Shown here piece after piece: positions 8,603 through 17,482 of a DNA stretch of 64,000 nucleotides. The DNA is from Halieaceae bacterium UBA5044 (lineage in GTDB: Bacteria; Pseudomonadota; Gammaproteobacteria; Pseudomonadales; Halieaceae). Each line of letters begins with the position of its first letter. Position 1 is the stretch's first letter. Under the pieces are notes generated by a model, which was given only the letters and a program-made list of their open reading frames with translations, was not told where the DNA came from and searched no databases. The stretch lies in the NCBI GenBank assembly GCA_002416125.1, contig DIBU01000011.1, positions 95,535 through 159,534 of the forward strand. The letters run 5' to 3'. The position numbers were made by a program, and so were the translations under genes.

Positions 8603-10147
8603 TCAGCGGGTTATGGTGAACTGATCCAGCACCTGGCCGTTGACGTCGATAAAGGAGTGGGTCAGGGCCGTGTCGCTGGCGTCGATGATGGCAGAGCCGA
8701 GCACCGGCAGGCCGCGGCGTGGCGGTTCCTCGGTATCCGCAGGCTGCTCGATGTGCGCCGGGTGACGCAGCCACTCGTCCGCAGCAGTCAGGCTGCCGGC
8801 GTCCTTGTCTGCCTTGCCGGAGTTGCCCACGACGCTGTAGATCACCCGGTCGTCAACACCGCCGCTGGTCGGGCTGAGCTGGGCGTAGGGCAGATCACCG
8901 CGGCCCGTCGCGGGCTTTGCCGGATCTCCGTCCAGCAGTTCGGCATGCTCTGCCGTGGAGAATGTGTCCGAGGTGCCGGTGTGGCTGGTGATGTAGTAGC
9001 TGCGCTCGTAGGAGTGTGAGTGGCCGTTGTACACCAGATCGACGCCGTAGGCGTCAAAGATCGGCACGAACTGTTCGCGCATGTCCCGCTGCGGGCGGTC
9101 GAAGCCATTGACCTTTTCCACGTCGTCCGAGTCGTGGTTGGCGCCCTTGGAATAGGGCGGGTGGTGGAAGATCACCACCGTCCAGTCCAGGTCGTTGCTG
9201 CTCAGGTCGTCAATCAGCCACTCGCGCATGGTCGCCAGCTGCTCAGGGTCCCGTGCCGAGAGCTGTGAATCCAGGCTCACCACATGCACGTTGCCGTGAT
9301 CGAAGGAATAGTACTGCTCGGTACCGCTGGCAACGCCGCCCGCCTCACCCTCGGCGGGCAGGGAGAAGATGTCCAGATATGGCATGCGCCCCGGCTCGTC
9401 ATCGGCTTTGGCCTGGTAGGAGTCCGGGTCTGCGCTGGTGCCCAGCCCGGGTAGGCCCAGGGTCGGGGAGAGAAAGCCCAGGCCCATTTCGTGGTTGCCG
9501 ATGGTCGGCCACAGGGAGACCGATTTCAACAGGTCGGGGTAGGTCTCGAACACTGCCTGCTGGTAATTGAAGTCGCTGCCCACGTTGTAGGCGTTGTCAC
9601 CGAGCATCAGGAACAGGTCAATGGCCTTGCCGTCAGCTTCGATGAAGGCCTCCATGCCCGCCAGCACCTCGGCGGCCTCGCCCTCGTGTTCTTCGCGCTC
9701 GTCATCGCCGCCGGTGCCTGAATCGCCGATCACCCACAGGCGCGTCTTGCCACCGGCCGCCGCATCGCCCCGTGCGGGCGCCGTGGTGAACTGCTGTCCG
9801 GCGGGTGCGGTGGGCGCGCCGCCCACGGAGTAGTAGTAGGTGGTGCCCGCCTCCAGGCCATCGATACGGACTTCCTTGTGGTCGCCCTCTGTGTCCTCGG
9901 CGGCAAAGCGCATCGCCAGACCGTCGGCGCTGCTGCCGATGCAGGCGGCGGTGGCTTCCCCGCGCCACTTGATGATCACGCTGCTGCTGGTCAGCTGCTG
10001 CAGGAACAGGCGCGAGGATTCGGTTTCCGTGCCGTCACAGGGGTTGGGCGGCGGCAGCACCTCTGCCACCTGGTCACTGCCGTCGCTGCAGCCCGCGAGC
10101 AGTGCCGTCACGGCGACTGCCAGTATCGTCTTGTTGTGCTGGGTCAT
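8603..10147 (-). CDS. Lipoprotein metallophosphoesterase, purple acid phosphatase-like
   Basis: The 514-aa product starts with a lipoprotein signal (TILAVAVTALLAGC, lipid-attachment Cys at about residue 21), so it should be anchored outside the cytoplasmic membrane. An N-terminal fibronectin-like domain (about 45-125) precedes the calcineurin-type phosphoesterase domain. Metal-ligand motifs are all present: VIGDSGTGG, LMLGDNAYN, IGNHE, VIFHHPPYSKG and YNGHSHSYERS. This order is typical of purple acid phosphatases. It probably releases phosphate from extracellular phosphoesters. The broken TPR gene follows after 56 bp. Confidence 0.85.
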   Translation of the reverse strand: MTQHNKTILAVAVTALLAGCSDGSDQVAEVLPPPNPCDGTETESSRLFLQQLTSSSVIIKWRGEATAACIGSSADGLAMRFAAEDTEGDHKEVRIDGLEAGTTYYYSVGGAPTAPAGQQFTTAPARGDAAAGGKTRLWVIGDSGTGGDDEREEHEGEAAEVLAGMEAFIEADGKAIDLFLMLGDNAYNVGSDFNYQQAVFETYPDLLKSVSLWPTIGNHEMGLGFLSPTLGLPGLGTSADPDSYQAKADDEPGRMPYLDIFSLPAEGEAGGVASGTEQYYSFDHGNVHVVSLDSQLSARDPEQLATMREWLIDDLSSNDLDWTVVIFHHPPYSKGANHDSDDVEKVNGFDRPQRDMREQFVPIFDAYGVDLVYNGHSHSYERSYYITSHTGTSDTFSTAEHAELLDGDPAKPATGRGDLPYAQLSPTSGGVDDRVIYSVVGNSGKADKDAGSLTAADEWLRHPAHIEQPADTEEPPRRGLPVLGSAIIDASDTALTHSFIDVNGQVLDQFTITR

Positions 10148-10251
10148 GTTGGGTGTCCGTTCTTATTGTTGAGAGTAAGTGCACAGGAATACGCCGCAAA
10201 AATAACAGTTGCCTCCAGGCTCGGCAACACATCGCTGCCGCGCGCGCCCGC

Positions 10252-10923
10252 TCAGAGCTGCGTTTCGCGACGCAGCCTGGCGAGTGCCTCCAGCTGTTGT
10301 TCGGCTGACAGCGGCGCCGGCTCGTGCTGCTCCAGTGCCGCCTCGCGGGGTATGGTCAGCGTTTCACCGCGCAGGGCACGCGTGCACCAGGCCTGGTAGT
10401 GCTTGCGAAACACCGGCCAGGTCAGGCGTTCCGGGTTGTTGGCGAGAAAGAACCAGTCGCTGTCCCGGCCGGCGAGGTAGACCGCCGTGTGACTCCAGCG
10501 CTGCGCCGAACGGGGGCTCCGGGCATCACAGGCCTCGCGATAGGCCGTGTAGGCATCGGGCAGACCGAGGCTGGCGATACTCTCCTGGCAGCACTCCAGC
10601 ATGCGATGCAGCGTGGGCAGGTACTCACTGTTCTCGATGGCGTGGCGGGCGCCGCGCAGGATTTGCTCAACCGGATAGTCCGCAAGGGATTCCAGCCACA
10701 GTTTCTTGATCTGCTTGAGCTGTTCGGCGTCGGGGTAGGCCGCGTAATACTGGTTGTGGTAGTTCAGCCGGAACAGGGCAAAAACCTGGTTGATGGCTTC
10801 GACATGGGCATCGCTGGCGGGCCGACGGCGGGCATCAGTCGGCCCAGGAGGTGTCGTTGAGGTCGTCTGCGAGGCTTCGATCCCGCGTGCGACCCGTTCG
10901 AGAAGATCCTTGCTGTCCGTCAT
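10252..10923 (-). CDS. Lambda replication protein P-like, candidate helicase loader
   Basis: The 223-aa product has a pattern resembling phage lambda P: AINQVFALFRLNYHNQYYAA, then IKKLWLESLADYPVEQILRG, ARHAIENSEYLPTLHRMLE and a C-terminal basic helix. Lambda P loads DnaB at the phage origin. No phage structural, integrase or lysis genes are nearby, so this appears to be a resident chromosomal gene. It follows, with an 89-bp overlap, a gene with DnaT-type domains; the overlap assumes the first plausible ATG (10923), and a later start cannot be excluded. The assignment rests on motif resemblance, not on an alignment. Confidence 0.6.
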   Translation of the reverse strand: MTDSKDLLERVARGIEASQTTSTTPPGPTDARRRPASDAHVEAINQVFALFRLNYHNQYYAAYPDAEQLKQIKKLWLESLADYPVEQILRGARHAIENSEYLPTLHRMLECCQESIASLGLPDAYTAYREACDARSPRSAQRWSHTAVYLAGRDSDWFFLANNPERLTWPVFRKHYQAWCTRALRGETLTIPREAALEQHEPAPLSAEQQLEALARLRRETQL

Positions 10924-12001
10924 GGCTGTGTCCTGCCTGGTCAATGCGGTGCTGTTTTGCCCAATGGAATTTCACGTGCTGCAGGAACTTGCTGTTCCAG
11001 GATGTGTGGGCCTGGTTGCTGTCGCGCCAGTAGACGATGAATTCCGGCAGCAGCCCCCGGGCGAAGTCCTCATCGATGTGGGACAGGCGCAGGATATCAA
11101 AAACATCGTCATCGGGCTGCCAGTCCTCGGTGATGCGCCGTGGCTCTGTGCTGTGGCGCATGCTGGAGGTGTACTTGGCCCACTGTATGCGGATGTGCTG
11201 GATGAATTTTGAGTTCAGTTCTTTCGGGGCATCGCCGCGTTCACGCCAGTAGAGGATGAACTCCGGGGTGGCTTCACGAATGAAGTCGCGGTCGATGCCG
11301 CTGCGCAGCATGATCTCCAGGGCGTCCCGGCTGGGTTGCCAGTGATTGTCCAGCGGCTGGTTCTGGTCGACGCGAAATGCCTCGGCACGGTGCTGCTGTT
11401 CACGCCGCCAGCAGCTGATGACATGCTGGCGAAACTTGTTTTCCCAGGCGTGGCTGGGCTCACCGCGTTCGCGCCAGTAAAAGATGAAATCCTCCAGTTG
11501 GTCCAGGGCGAACTGGCGCGGTATGTTGTGGTTCAGCGCCAGTAACTGCAGAAGATCCTCGCTGGGACCCCAGCTGGCCGGAAGCTGGGCTGCACTGCGC
11601 GGCGCAGCTGCCGCCGGCTCGTCGGAGGTTTTCACCACGCCCGCGGGTTGCCCTCCGGGTCCGGCGGGGGCCGCCGTCGGTGCATCGCTGTGCTGCTCGT
11701 TCATGGCGAACAGGAGTTCAGGATGGCTGTGCAGGGGCGGGGACTCCACCAGAATGACGCCCTTGTCGACCAGGCTGCGGCAGATGCGGTAGAGGTCGGC
11801 GGGGCCCCAGAACGGCATCTGCTGCAACAGGACATCGCGCTCGACCCGCAGCCAGCGATAGCCGCGATGGGGCTGGGTCGGGCGGTGCGCGAACAGTGTG
11901 GCCAGCTGCTGCAGCAGAATGGCCTCCTCCAGCCCGATCGTCGCCGCCAGCCCGGGCGAAAACACCAGTGGCGGTTCGGGAATCAGGGAGGAATGGGGCA
12001 T
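10835..12001 (-). CDS. Protein with three DnaT-like ssDNA-binding domains
   Basis: The start ATG 11999-12001 gives 388 aa. Residues 1-100 look like a winged-helix domain (YRWLRVERDVLLQQMPFWGP, LYRICRSLVDKGVILVES). After a Pro/Ala-rich linker come three copies of a DnaT C-terminal-type domain at about 144-200, 221-276 and 294-349. Each has the core W-P-S/D-x-D-x-L, then FI-YWRER and W-E/N-x-KF-x-QHV/I. DnaT is a primosome protein that binds single-stranded DNA and helps DnaC deliver DnaB. One such domain is usual, so three in tandem is uncommon. The gene is divergent from radA and overlaps the lambda-P-like gene. Confidence 0.7.
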   Translation of the reverse strand: MPHSSLIPEPPLVFSPGLAATIGLEEAILLQQLATLFAHRPTQPHRGYRWLRVERDVLLQQMPFWGPADLYRICRSLVDKGVILVESPPLHSHPELLFAMNEQHSDAPTAAPAGPGGQPAGVVKTSDEPAAAAPRSAAQLPASWGPSEDLLQLLALNHNIPRQFALDQLEDFIFYWRERGEPSHAWENKFRQHVISCWRREQQHRAEAFRVDQNQPLDNHWQPSRDALEIMLRSGIDRDFIREATPEFILYWRERGDAPKELNSKFIQHIRIQWAKYTSSMRHSTEPRRITEDWQPDDDVFDILRLSHIDEDFARGLLPEFIVYWRDSNQAHTSWNSKFLQHVKFHWAKQHRIDQAGHSHDGQQGSSRTGRTRDRSLADDLNDTSWAD

Positions 12002-12117
12002 GGACTGTCCGTTAGTGTTGGGCAAGTGGTGGCGGTGTGCACTAGGATACCGACCTGACCCGGCGTCTGATAGCAGGGTGACCGATTTTTTCCGATGAGA
12101 CAGGAGCAGGGCAGGGC

Positions 12118-13497
12118 ATGGCGAAGAGCAAAACGGCGTTCGTGTGCAACGAGTGTGGCTCGGACTATGCAAAGTGGCAGGGTCAGTGCAACGATTGCGG
12201 GGCCTGGAATACCCTGTCGGAGGTTCGACTGGGCGGCCCGACCGGAGGTGGCGCAGCGTCCCGGGGCGGCAAGGCGCGCGGTGGCTTCGCCGGCAGCGTC
12301 AGTGAGGCGCGCCTGCTGGGTGACATCGACCTCGCCGAGCTGCCGCGTTTTTCCAGTGGCGCCGAGGAGTTCGACCGCGTGCTGGGTGGGGGGCTGGTGC
12401 CCGGCTCCGCCATTCTGGTGGGCGGCAACCCGGGTGCCGGGAAAAGCACACTGCTGCTGCAGACCATGTGTCACCTGGCCGCGAGCATGGATGCCCTGTA
12501 CATCACGGGTGAGGAGTCCCTGCAGCAGGTGGCGATGCGGGCGCGCCGCCTGGGCCTGGCCACCGACCGTCTGCGGCTGATGGCCGAAACCAGTGTGGAG
12601 GCCATCATTGCCGCCGCCGAAACCCACCGTCCACGCGTACTGGTGGTGGACTCCATCCAGGTCGTGCACTCGGATGACCTGAGCTCCGCGCCGGGCAGCG
12701 TCTCCCAGGTGCGCGAGTGCGCCGCGTTCCTTACGCGTTATGCCAAACGCAGCGGCACGGTGCTGTTCCTGGTGGGGCACGTCACCAAGGACGGCTCGCT
12801 GGCCGGGCCCAAGGTGCTGGAACACATGATCGACTGTTCCATCCTGCTGGAAGGCGGGCACGACTCCCGGTTCCGCACCCTGCGCGGGCAGAAAAACCGC
12901 TTCGGTGCGGTGAATGAGCTGGGGGTCTTTGCCATGACCGAGCAGGGTCTGCGGGAGGTGCGCAATCCGTCGGCCATTTTCCTGGATCGCAGCAGCGAAC
13001 CGGCCTCGGGCAGCGCGGTGATGGTGGTCTGGGAGGGCACGCGACCCCTGCTGGTGGAAATCCAGGCACTGGTCGATGCCAGCGCGCTGGGCAATCCGCG
13101 CCGCGTGGCGGTGGGTCTGGAGCAGAACCGTCTCGCCATGCTGCTGGCGGTGCTGCATCGACACGGTGGGCTGCAGGTGGGCGACCAGGATGTGTTTGCC
13201 AATGTGGTTGGCGGTGTGAAGGTACTGGAAACCAGTGCCGACCTCGCGCTGTTGCTGGCCATCGTTTCCAGCTTCCGCGACCGGCAGCTGCCGCGAGATA
13301 TGGTGATCTTTGGGGAAGTGGGACTGTCCGGTGAGATTCGCCCGGTGCCCAGTGGTCAGGAGCGCCTCTCGGAGGCGGCGAAACACGGCTTCCGGCGGGC
13401 GATAGTGCCCAAGGCCAACGCGCCGCGCGGCGAGATTCGCGGCATGCAGGTGATCGCGGTGTCGCGGCTCGAAGAGGCCCTCGCCGCCGTCGAATGA
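12118..13497 (+). CDS. radA: DNA repair protein RadA
   Basis: RadA (Sms) is a hexameric DnaB-like helicase that promotes branch migration during recombinational repair. The N-terminal zinc finger is CNECGSDYAKWQGQCNDCG (residues 10-28). The RecA-like domain has Walker A GGNPGAGKST, Walker B VLVVDSIQVV, and the RadA-specific KNRFG. The C-terminal Lon-protease-like domain begins at about 285 (MIFGEVGLSGEIRPVPSGQE). At 459 aa it matches E. coli RadA (460). Confidence 0.96.
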   Translation: MAKSKTAFVCNECGSDYAKWQGQCNDCGAWNTLSEVRLGGPTGGGAASRGGKARGGFAGSVSEARLLGDIDLAELPRFSSGAEEFDRVLGGGLVPGSAILVGGNPGAGKSTLLLQTMCHLAASMDALYITGEESLQQVAMRARRLGLATDRLRLMAETSVEAIIAAAETHRPRVLVVDSIQVVHSDDLSSAPGSVSQVRECAAFLTRYAKRSGTVLFLVGHVTKDGSLAGPKVLEHMIDCSILLEGGHDSRFRTLRGQKNRFGAVNELGVFAMTEQGLREVRNPSAIFLDRSSEPASGSAVMVVWEGTRPLLVEIQALVDASALGNPRRVAVGLEQNRLAMLLAVLHRHGGLQVGDQDVFANVVGGVKVLETSADLALLLAIVSSFRDRQLPRDMVIFGEVGLSGEIRPVPSGQERLSEAAKHGFRRAIVPKANAPRGEIRGMQVIAVSRLEEALAAVE

Positions 13498-13521
13498 TCC
13501 CGGCGGCGGGGGCCTGATGCC

Positions 13522-13908
13522 TCAGTCGTCCTCGTCTTCGGCCTGTTCCTCAAGCTGGCGCAGTTCCGTGTCCAGCACGTCGGGGTTGCTCATGTGGGCG
13601 GCCAGCAGGCGCCGCAGCGGGTCTATATTCTCCCGGTCGACGTGGTCCACCTTGAACCCCAGGCGCCCGGCCTCCACATGTTGCAGGTAGGCGTACAGTT
13701 CAAGCGGTTCCGCCTCGCCGGTGTCGATCAGCAGCGTAAAGGGCTCGTTGTACTGTGCATCCCAGACATCCGGCTGATCCGTAGCGGCGCCGCCCAGGGA
13801 AATGTCGATGAGGCGCTGGTGCCAGCTGCTGCCGCCCTGCTGTACCTCCACGGGAAGGTCGATAGCGACGCGGGTGTAGGCTCGGCGTTCGTTGGGGGAG
13901 TCGGTCAT
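13522..13908 (-). CDS. PilZ domain protein
   Basis: This 128-aa protein contains the c-di-GMP-binding pattern of PilZ domains: an RxxxR-type stretch near the N-terminus (RRAYTRVAIDLPVEV) followed by DISLGGA at about residue 37. The acidic C-terminus (LEEQAEDEDD) is not part of the domain. The chosen start ATG at 13908 removes seven extra residues of the longest frame. PilZ proteins are c-di-GMP receptors; the output here is unknown. It is convergent with radA (24-bp gap). Confidence 0.8.
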   Translation of the reverse strand: MTDSPNERRAYTRVAIDLPVEVQQGGSSWHQRLIDISLGGAATDQPDVWDAQYNEPFTLLIDTGEAEPLELYAYLQHVEAGRLGFKVDHVDRENIDPLRRLLAAHMSNPDVLDTELRQLEEQAEDEDD

Positions 13909-14004
13909 GCCTGGTCTCGTGCGTATCAAGTTGGCTAAATCATAGCCCCGCTGCGGGCCTATTGCGAGGCCGGCGCAGCGGGTGGATAACAGGGGCGCCC
14001 GCTG

Positions 14005-15669
14005 CTACTTCAGCTTGCGGTACTTCACCCGGTGTGGCTGTGCCGCGGCGGCGCCAAGGCGGGTCTTGCGGTCCTCCTCGTATTCGGTGAAGTTGCCCTC
14101 GTGGAAAACCACGTTGCCATCATCCTCGTAGGCCAGGATGTGCGTTGCGATGCGGTCCAGGAACCAGCGGTCGTGTGAAATGACCAGGGCGCTGCCGGGG
14201 AAGGTCAGCAGCGCTTCTTCCAATGCGCGCAGGGTCTCCACGTCCAGGTCGTTGGTCGGCTCGTCGAGCAGCAGTACGTTGGCGCCCTGCTTCAGCAGGT
14301 TGGCCAGGTGCAGCCGGTTGCGTTCGCCACCGGACAGGTCCTTGACGAACTTCTGCTGGTCCGAGCCCTTGAAGTTGAAGCGCCCGAGGTAAGAGCGGGA
14401 ATTCACCTCGTAATTGCCGATGCGGATCACGTCCTGCCCGCCCGACACCTGCTCCCAGACCGTCTTGCTGCCGTCCAGGTCGTCGCGGGACTGGTCGACA
14501 TAGCCCAGCTTCACCGTCTCCCCGACCTTCACTTCACCGCCGTCCGGTTGCTCCTCGCCCATGAGAATGCGGAACAGTGTGGATTTACCCATGCCGTTGG
14601 CGCCGATGATGCCGACAATGCTGCCCTTGGGTACGGTGAAACTGATGTTGTCGAACAGCAGCCGCTCGCCGTAGGTTTTCTTGAGCTTGGTCACTTCAAC
14701 CACATTGTCACCCAGGCGCGGCCCCGGCGGGATGTAGATCTCATTGGTCTCGTTACGGGCCTGGAACTCCTGTGACTGCAGCTCCTCATAACGCTGCAGG
14801 CGCGCCTTGCTCTTGGCCTGGCGACCCTTCGGGTTGCTGCGTACCCACTCCAGTTCGGCCTTGATGGCCTTCTGGTGCGAGGCCTCCTGCCGCTTCTCCT
14901 GTTCCAGGCGGGCTTCCTTTGCGGCCAGCCAATCCGAGTAGTTCCCCTCGTAGGGGATGCCGCGACCCCGGTCCAGCTCCAGGATCCAGCCGGCGGCGTT
15001 GTCGAGGAAATAGCGGTCGTGGGTAATGGCGACCACGGTGCCCGGGAAGTCGTGCAGGAATTTCTCCAGCCAGGCAACGCTCTCTGCGTCCAGGTGGTTG
15101 GTCGGCTCGTCCAACAACAGCATGTCGGGTGCGGACAGCAGCAGGCGACAGAGTGCTACACGGCGCCGCTCACCGCCGGACAGCGTGGTCACGTCCGCAT
15201 CCCAGGGCGGCAGGCGCAGGGCATCCGCCGCCACTTCCAGCTTGTGATCGAGGTTGTGGGCGTCGGTGGCCTGAATAATGTCTTCCAGCCGTGCCTGCTC
15301 CTTCGCCAGTGCGTCGAAATCCGCATCCGGCTCGGCGTAGGCCGCATACACCTTTTCCAGCCCCGCCAGCGCATCGACCGCTTCCTGCAGGCCCTCCTCG
15401 ACATTGCCGCGCACATCCTTCTCCGGGTTGAGCTGCGGCTCCTGCGGCAAATACCCGATTTTGATGCCGGGCTGGGGCCGCGCTTCGCCGAGGATATCCG
15501 TATCTATCCCGGCCATGATGCGCAGCAGGGTCGACTTGCCCGAGCCGTTCAGGCCGAGCACGCCGATCTTGGCACCCGGGAAGAAGGACAGGGAGATATC
15601 CTCGAGAATTTTCTTTTTCGGCGGCACAACCTTGCCGACGCGGTTCATGGTGTAGACGTACTGGGCCAT
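14005..15669 (-). CDS. ettA: Energy-dependent translational throttle protein EttA (ABC-F)
   Basis: EttA is a soluble ABC-F ATPase that binds the ribosomal E site and gates the first elongation step according to the ATP/ADP ratio. Two nucleotide-binding domains are visible. NBD1 has Walker A GLNGSGKST, signature LSGGERRRVALCRLLL and Walker B MLLLDEPTNHLD. NBD2 has GANGMGKST, LSGGERNRLHLANLL and VLLLDEPTNDLD. The linker between them (about residues 240-300) is charged, as expected for the P-site tRNA-interaction motif. The length of 554 aa equals the family norm (E. coli 555). No membrane segments are present. Confidence 0.95.
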   Translation of the reverse strand: MAQYVYTMNRVGKVVPPKKKILEDISLSFFPGAKIGVLGLNGSGKSTLLRIMAGIDTDILGEARPQPGIKIGYLPQEPQLNPEKDVRGNVEEGLQEAVDALAGLEKVYAAYAEPDADFDALAKEQARLEDIIQATDAHNLDHKLEVAADALRLPPWDADVTTLSGGERRRVALCRLLLSAPDMLLLDEPTNHLDAESVAWLEKFLHDFPGTVVAITHDRYFLDNAAGWILELDRGRGIPYEGNYSDWLAAKEARLEQEKRQEASHQKAIKAELEWVRSNPKGRQAKSKARLQRYEELQSQEFQARNETNEIYIPPGPRLGDNVVEVTKLKKTYGERLLFDNISFTVPKGSIVGIIGANGMGKSTLFRILMGEEQPDGGEVKVGETVKLGYVDQSRDDLDGSKTVWEQVSGGQDVIRIGNYEVNSRSYLGRFNFKGSDQQKFVKDLSGGERNRLHLANLLKQGANVLLLDEPTNDLDVETLRALEEALLTFPGSALVISHDRWFLDRIATHILAYEDDGNVVFHEGNFTEYEEDRKTRLGAAAAQPHRVKYRKLK

Positions 15670-15790
15670 CTGTATGCGTTGCCTGTGGTGGTAAAAATGT
15701 GGGCGGATTCTAGCAGGAATCGGGGTTGGGTTCAGTGCCGTGCTTTGTTCGTTCAGGTATCAGGGCTCGGTTCAGGTGCCGGCCGCGAAC

Positions 15791-15915
15791 GGTGCAGGGC
15801 TGCCGGGACACGCTCAAGGCCATCCATGGCTCGCTTGACCTCGACATCCTGTCTCGGACAGTCCCGGCAGCCCTGCACCGCCCGCAGCCTCAGCAGTAAG
15901 CGATGGCCTTGAGCG
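15791..15915. repeat. Two interlocking perfect inverted repeats (A-B-A'-B')
   Basis: Arm A (15791-15809, GGTGCAGGGCTGCCGGGAC) is perfectly complementary to A' (15861-15879). Arm B (15811-15824, CGCTCAAGGCCATC) is perfectly complementary to B' (15902-15915). The order A-B-A'-B' means the two hairpins interlock, so they form a pseudoknot or exclude each other. Between the arms lie smaller palindromes (GCCATCCATGGC, TGTCTCGGACA). The element fills most of the 304-bp gap between the aminoacylase-like gene and ettA, both read leftwards. No gene was seen in the rest of that gap. Confidence 0.85.
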
Positions 15916-15973
15916 CGCCTCGAATCGCCCCCACCGTCGCCCCGGCCGGTCCCGAACGAAGGCACCAACTCCG

Positions 15974-17029
15974 TCAATCCGCAATCGGCGCCGAACTCAA
16001 ATCCTCCGGGTCCAGCTCCGAGGCGTCCGGCTCGTGCGCCTCGTGGAACTCATCCACCTCCCAGTTGGCCTTGTCGCTGATCTCCGCAATGTGGAACAGC
16101 GCATCGCCCTCGTAGGCGAGGGGCAGGTTGGTGCGGCCGATAACGATCCCGTGGATGTCCGCCACCACGTCGGTTTCACTGGTCCCCATAGGATCGGCAA
16201 TAAACCCGATGGTCTGCCCCTGTTGCACCTCTGCGCCCAGCGGCACCAGCACGCGCAGAATGCCGCTCTCCGGAGCGCGCAGCCAGCGCGTGTTGCGGCT
16301 GATGGTCGGCGGTCGGGGGCGCGCGCGCGAGCGGCGCAGCATGCCGATATGGCGCATCACGTTGAGCACCCCTTTCACCCCCGCGCGGATGTAGATCTCG
16401 TCAAAGCGCAGTGCCTCGCAGGACTCGTAGAGCAACACGGGGACACCGAGGTCACCCGCGGCCTGGCGCAGGGAGCCGTCGCGTATCTTGGCATCAATGG
16501 CGATGGGCGCGCCGAACGCCTCAGTCATGCCCAGCACCACGGGATCCTCCAGGTTGGCGCGGATCTGCGGGAAGTTGCTGCGGTGGCGTGCACCAGTGTG
16601 CAGGTCGATGCCGTGGGTGCAGTGCGCCACAATCTCCTGCAGAAAGGTGTGCGCAATGCGGCCGGTCAGCGAGCCGCGGGCAGAGCCCGGGAACGAGCGG
16701 TTGAGGTCGCGGCCATCAGGCAGGTAGCGCGTGTGGTTGATAAAACCGTACACGTTGACGATGGGAATCGCGATCAGGGTGCCGCGCAGCCGGTCCAGAT
16801 GCGGATCCTTGAGAATACGACGGATGATTTCCACACCGTTGATTTCGTCACCGTGCACCGCGGCACAGACGAACATCACCGGCCCGGGTCGCCTGCCGCG
16901 CACGACTTGCACGCTGATGGACAGGTTATCGCGGGTGTAGGTGGGCGCGACGGGGATGTCGATCACCTTGCGCTCGCCGGGCTGAACCCGCTGGCCGCCT
17001 ATGTCCAGTGCCTTGCCGTGTGCCGGCAT
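15974..17029 (-). CDS. Succinylglutamate desuccinylase/aspartoacylase family zinc hydrolase
   Basis: The 351-aa protein belongs to the M14-like family of zinc amidohydrolases. The zinc-binding motif HGDEINGVE lies at about residues 59-67 and a second histidine is in GIDLHTGA near 145. The catalytic Glu is expected in the region after VLLYESCEALRFDE. The C-terminal 100 residues form a barrel-like domain (VLVPLGAEVQQGQTIGFIAD) common in COG3608 proteins. Members often sit beside RimK-type ligases and retropepsins. Here the retropepsin-like gene ends 6 bp upstream, so the two are probably co-translated. The substrate is unknown. Confidence 0.85.
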   Translation of the reverse strand: MPAHGKALDIGGQRVQPGERKVIDIPVAPTYTRDNLSISVQVVRGRRPGPVMFVCAAVHGDEINGVEIIRRILKDPHLDRLRGTLIAIPIVNVYGFINHTRYLPDGRDLNRSFPGSARGSLTGRIAHTFLQEIVAHCTHGIDLHTGARHRSNFPQIRANLEDPVVLGMTEAFGAPIAIDAKIRDGSLRQAAGDLGVPVLLYESCEALRFDEIYIRAGVKGVLNVMRHIGMLRRSRARPRPPTISRNTRWLRAPESGILRVLVPLGAEVQQGQTIGFIADPMGTSETDVVADIHGIVIGRTNLPLAYEGDALFHIAEISDKANWEVDEFHEAHEPDASELDPEDLSSAPIAD

Positions 17030-17035
17030 CTGCCG

Positions 17036-17482
17036 TTAATCCTGTGTGCGTGCCCGCCTGCCGAGCAGGTAGGACTGGCCGGGGTCGACGAGGCAGCGGC
17101 CACGCATGGCGGTGCGGCCCAGCAGCATGCGAAAGCGCATGTTCTCCCGGTCGGTGAGTGTGATTTCGGCTTCGATGCGCTCGCCACCGAGCTCGATCAG
17201 GGTCTGGATGACGAAGCGATTTTCCCGGTGACCGCCCGAGTCGGTGACCTGGCGCTGGTCCACAACCCGCGCTTCGCAGTCCACGACCTGTTCTGTATCG
17301 CCCTGGCGCGGGTGGATGCCAAAACGCACCCACTGCTCCCCATCACGTTCAAACGGCTCAACGTAGAAGGCATGCAGGGCACTGGTGCGCGCGCCGGTGT
17401 CGATTTTGGCCTTGATATGGGCAATACCGAGCTCCGGCAGCCCCAGCCACTCCCGCCATCCCAGGGTGACCTGCCCGTTCAC
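17036..17482 (-). CDS. RimB/RloA-type retropepsin-like peptidase (COG4067)
   Basis: The 148-aa protein shows the active-site motif KIDTGARTSALHA at about residues 26-38, with Asp-Thr-Gly as in retropepsins. The family is often annotated ATP-dependent zinc protease, but it has no ATP-binding motif. Its length is right for a single-domain enzyme working as a dimer. It overlaps the end of ugd by 4 bp and is followed after 6 bp by the aspartoacylase-like gene. In other bacteria this pair accompanies a RimK-like glutamate ligase and is thought to process glutamate tails; no ligase gene is visible here. Confidence 0.8.
   Translation of the reverse strand: MNGQVTLGWREWLGLPELGIAHIKAKIDTGARTSALHAFYVEPFERDGEQWVRFGIHPRQGDTEQVVDCEARVVDQRQVTDSGGHRENRFVIQTLIELGGERIEAEITLTDRENMRFRMLLGRTAMRGRCLVDPGQSYLLGRRARTQD

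Noticed and set aside
10252..12001. Locus as part of a prophage
   Set aside because: No integrase, repressor, structural or lysis gene and no attachment-site repeat was seen; flanking genes are ordinary chromosomal ones.
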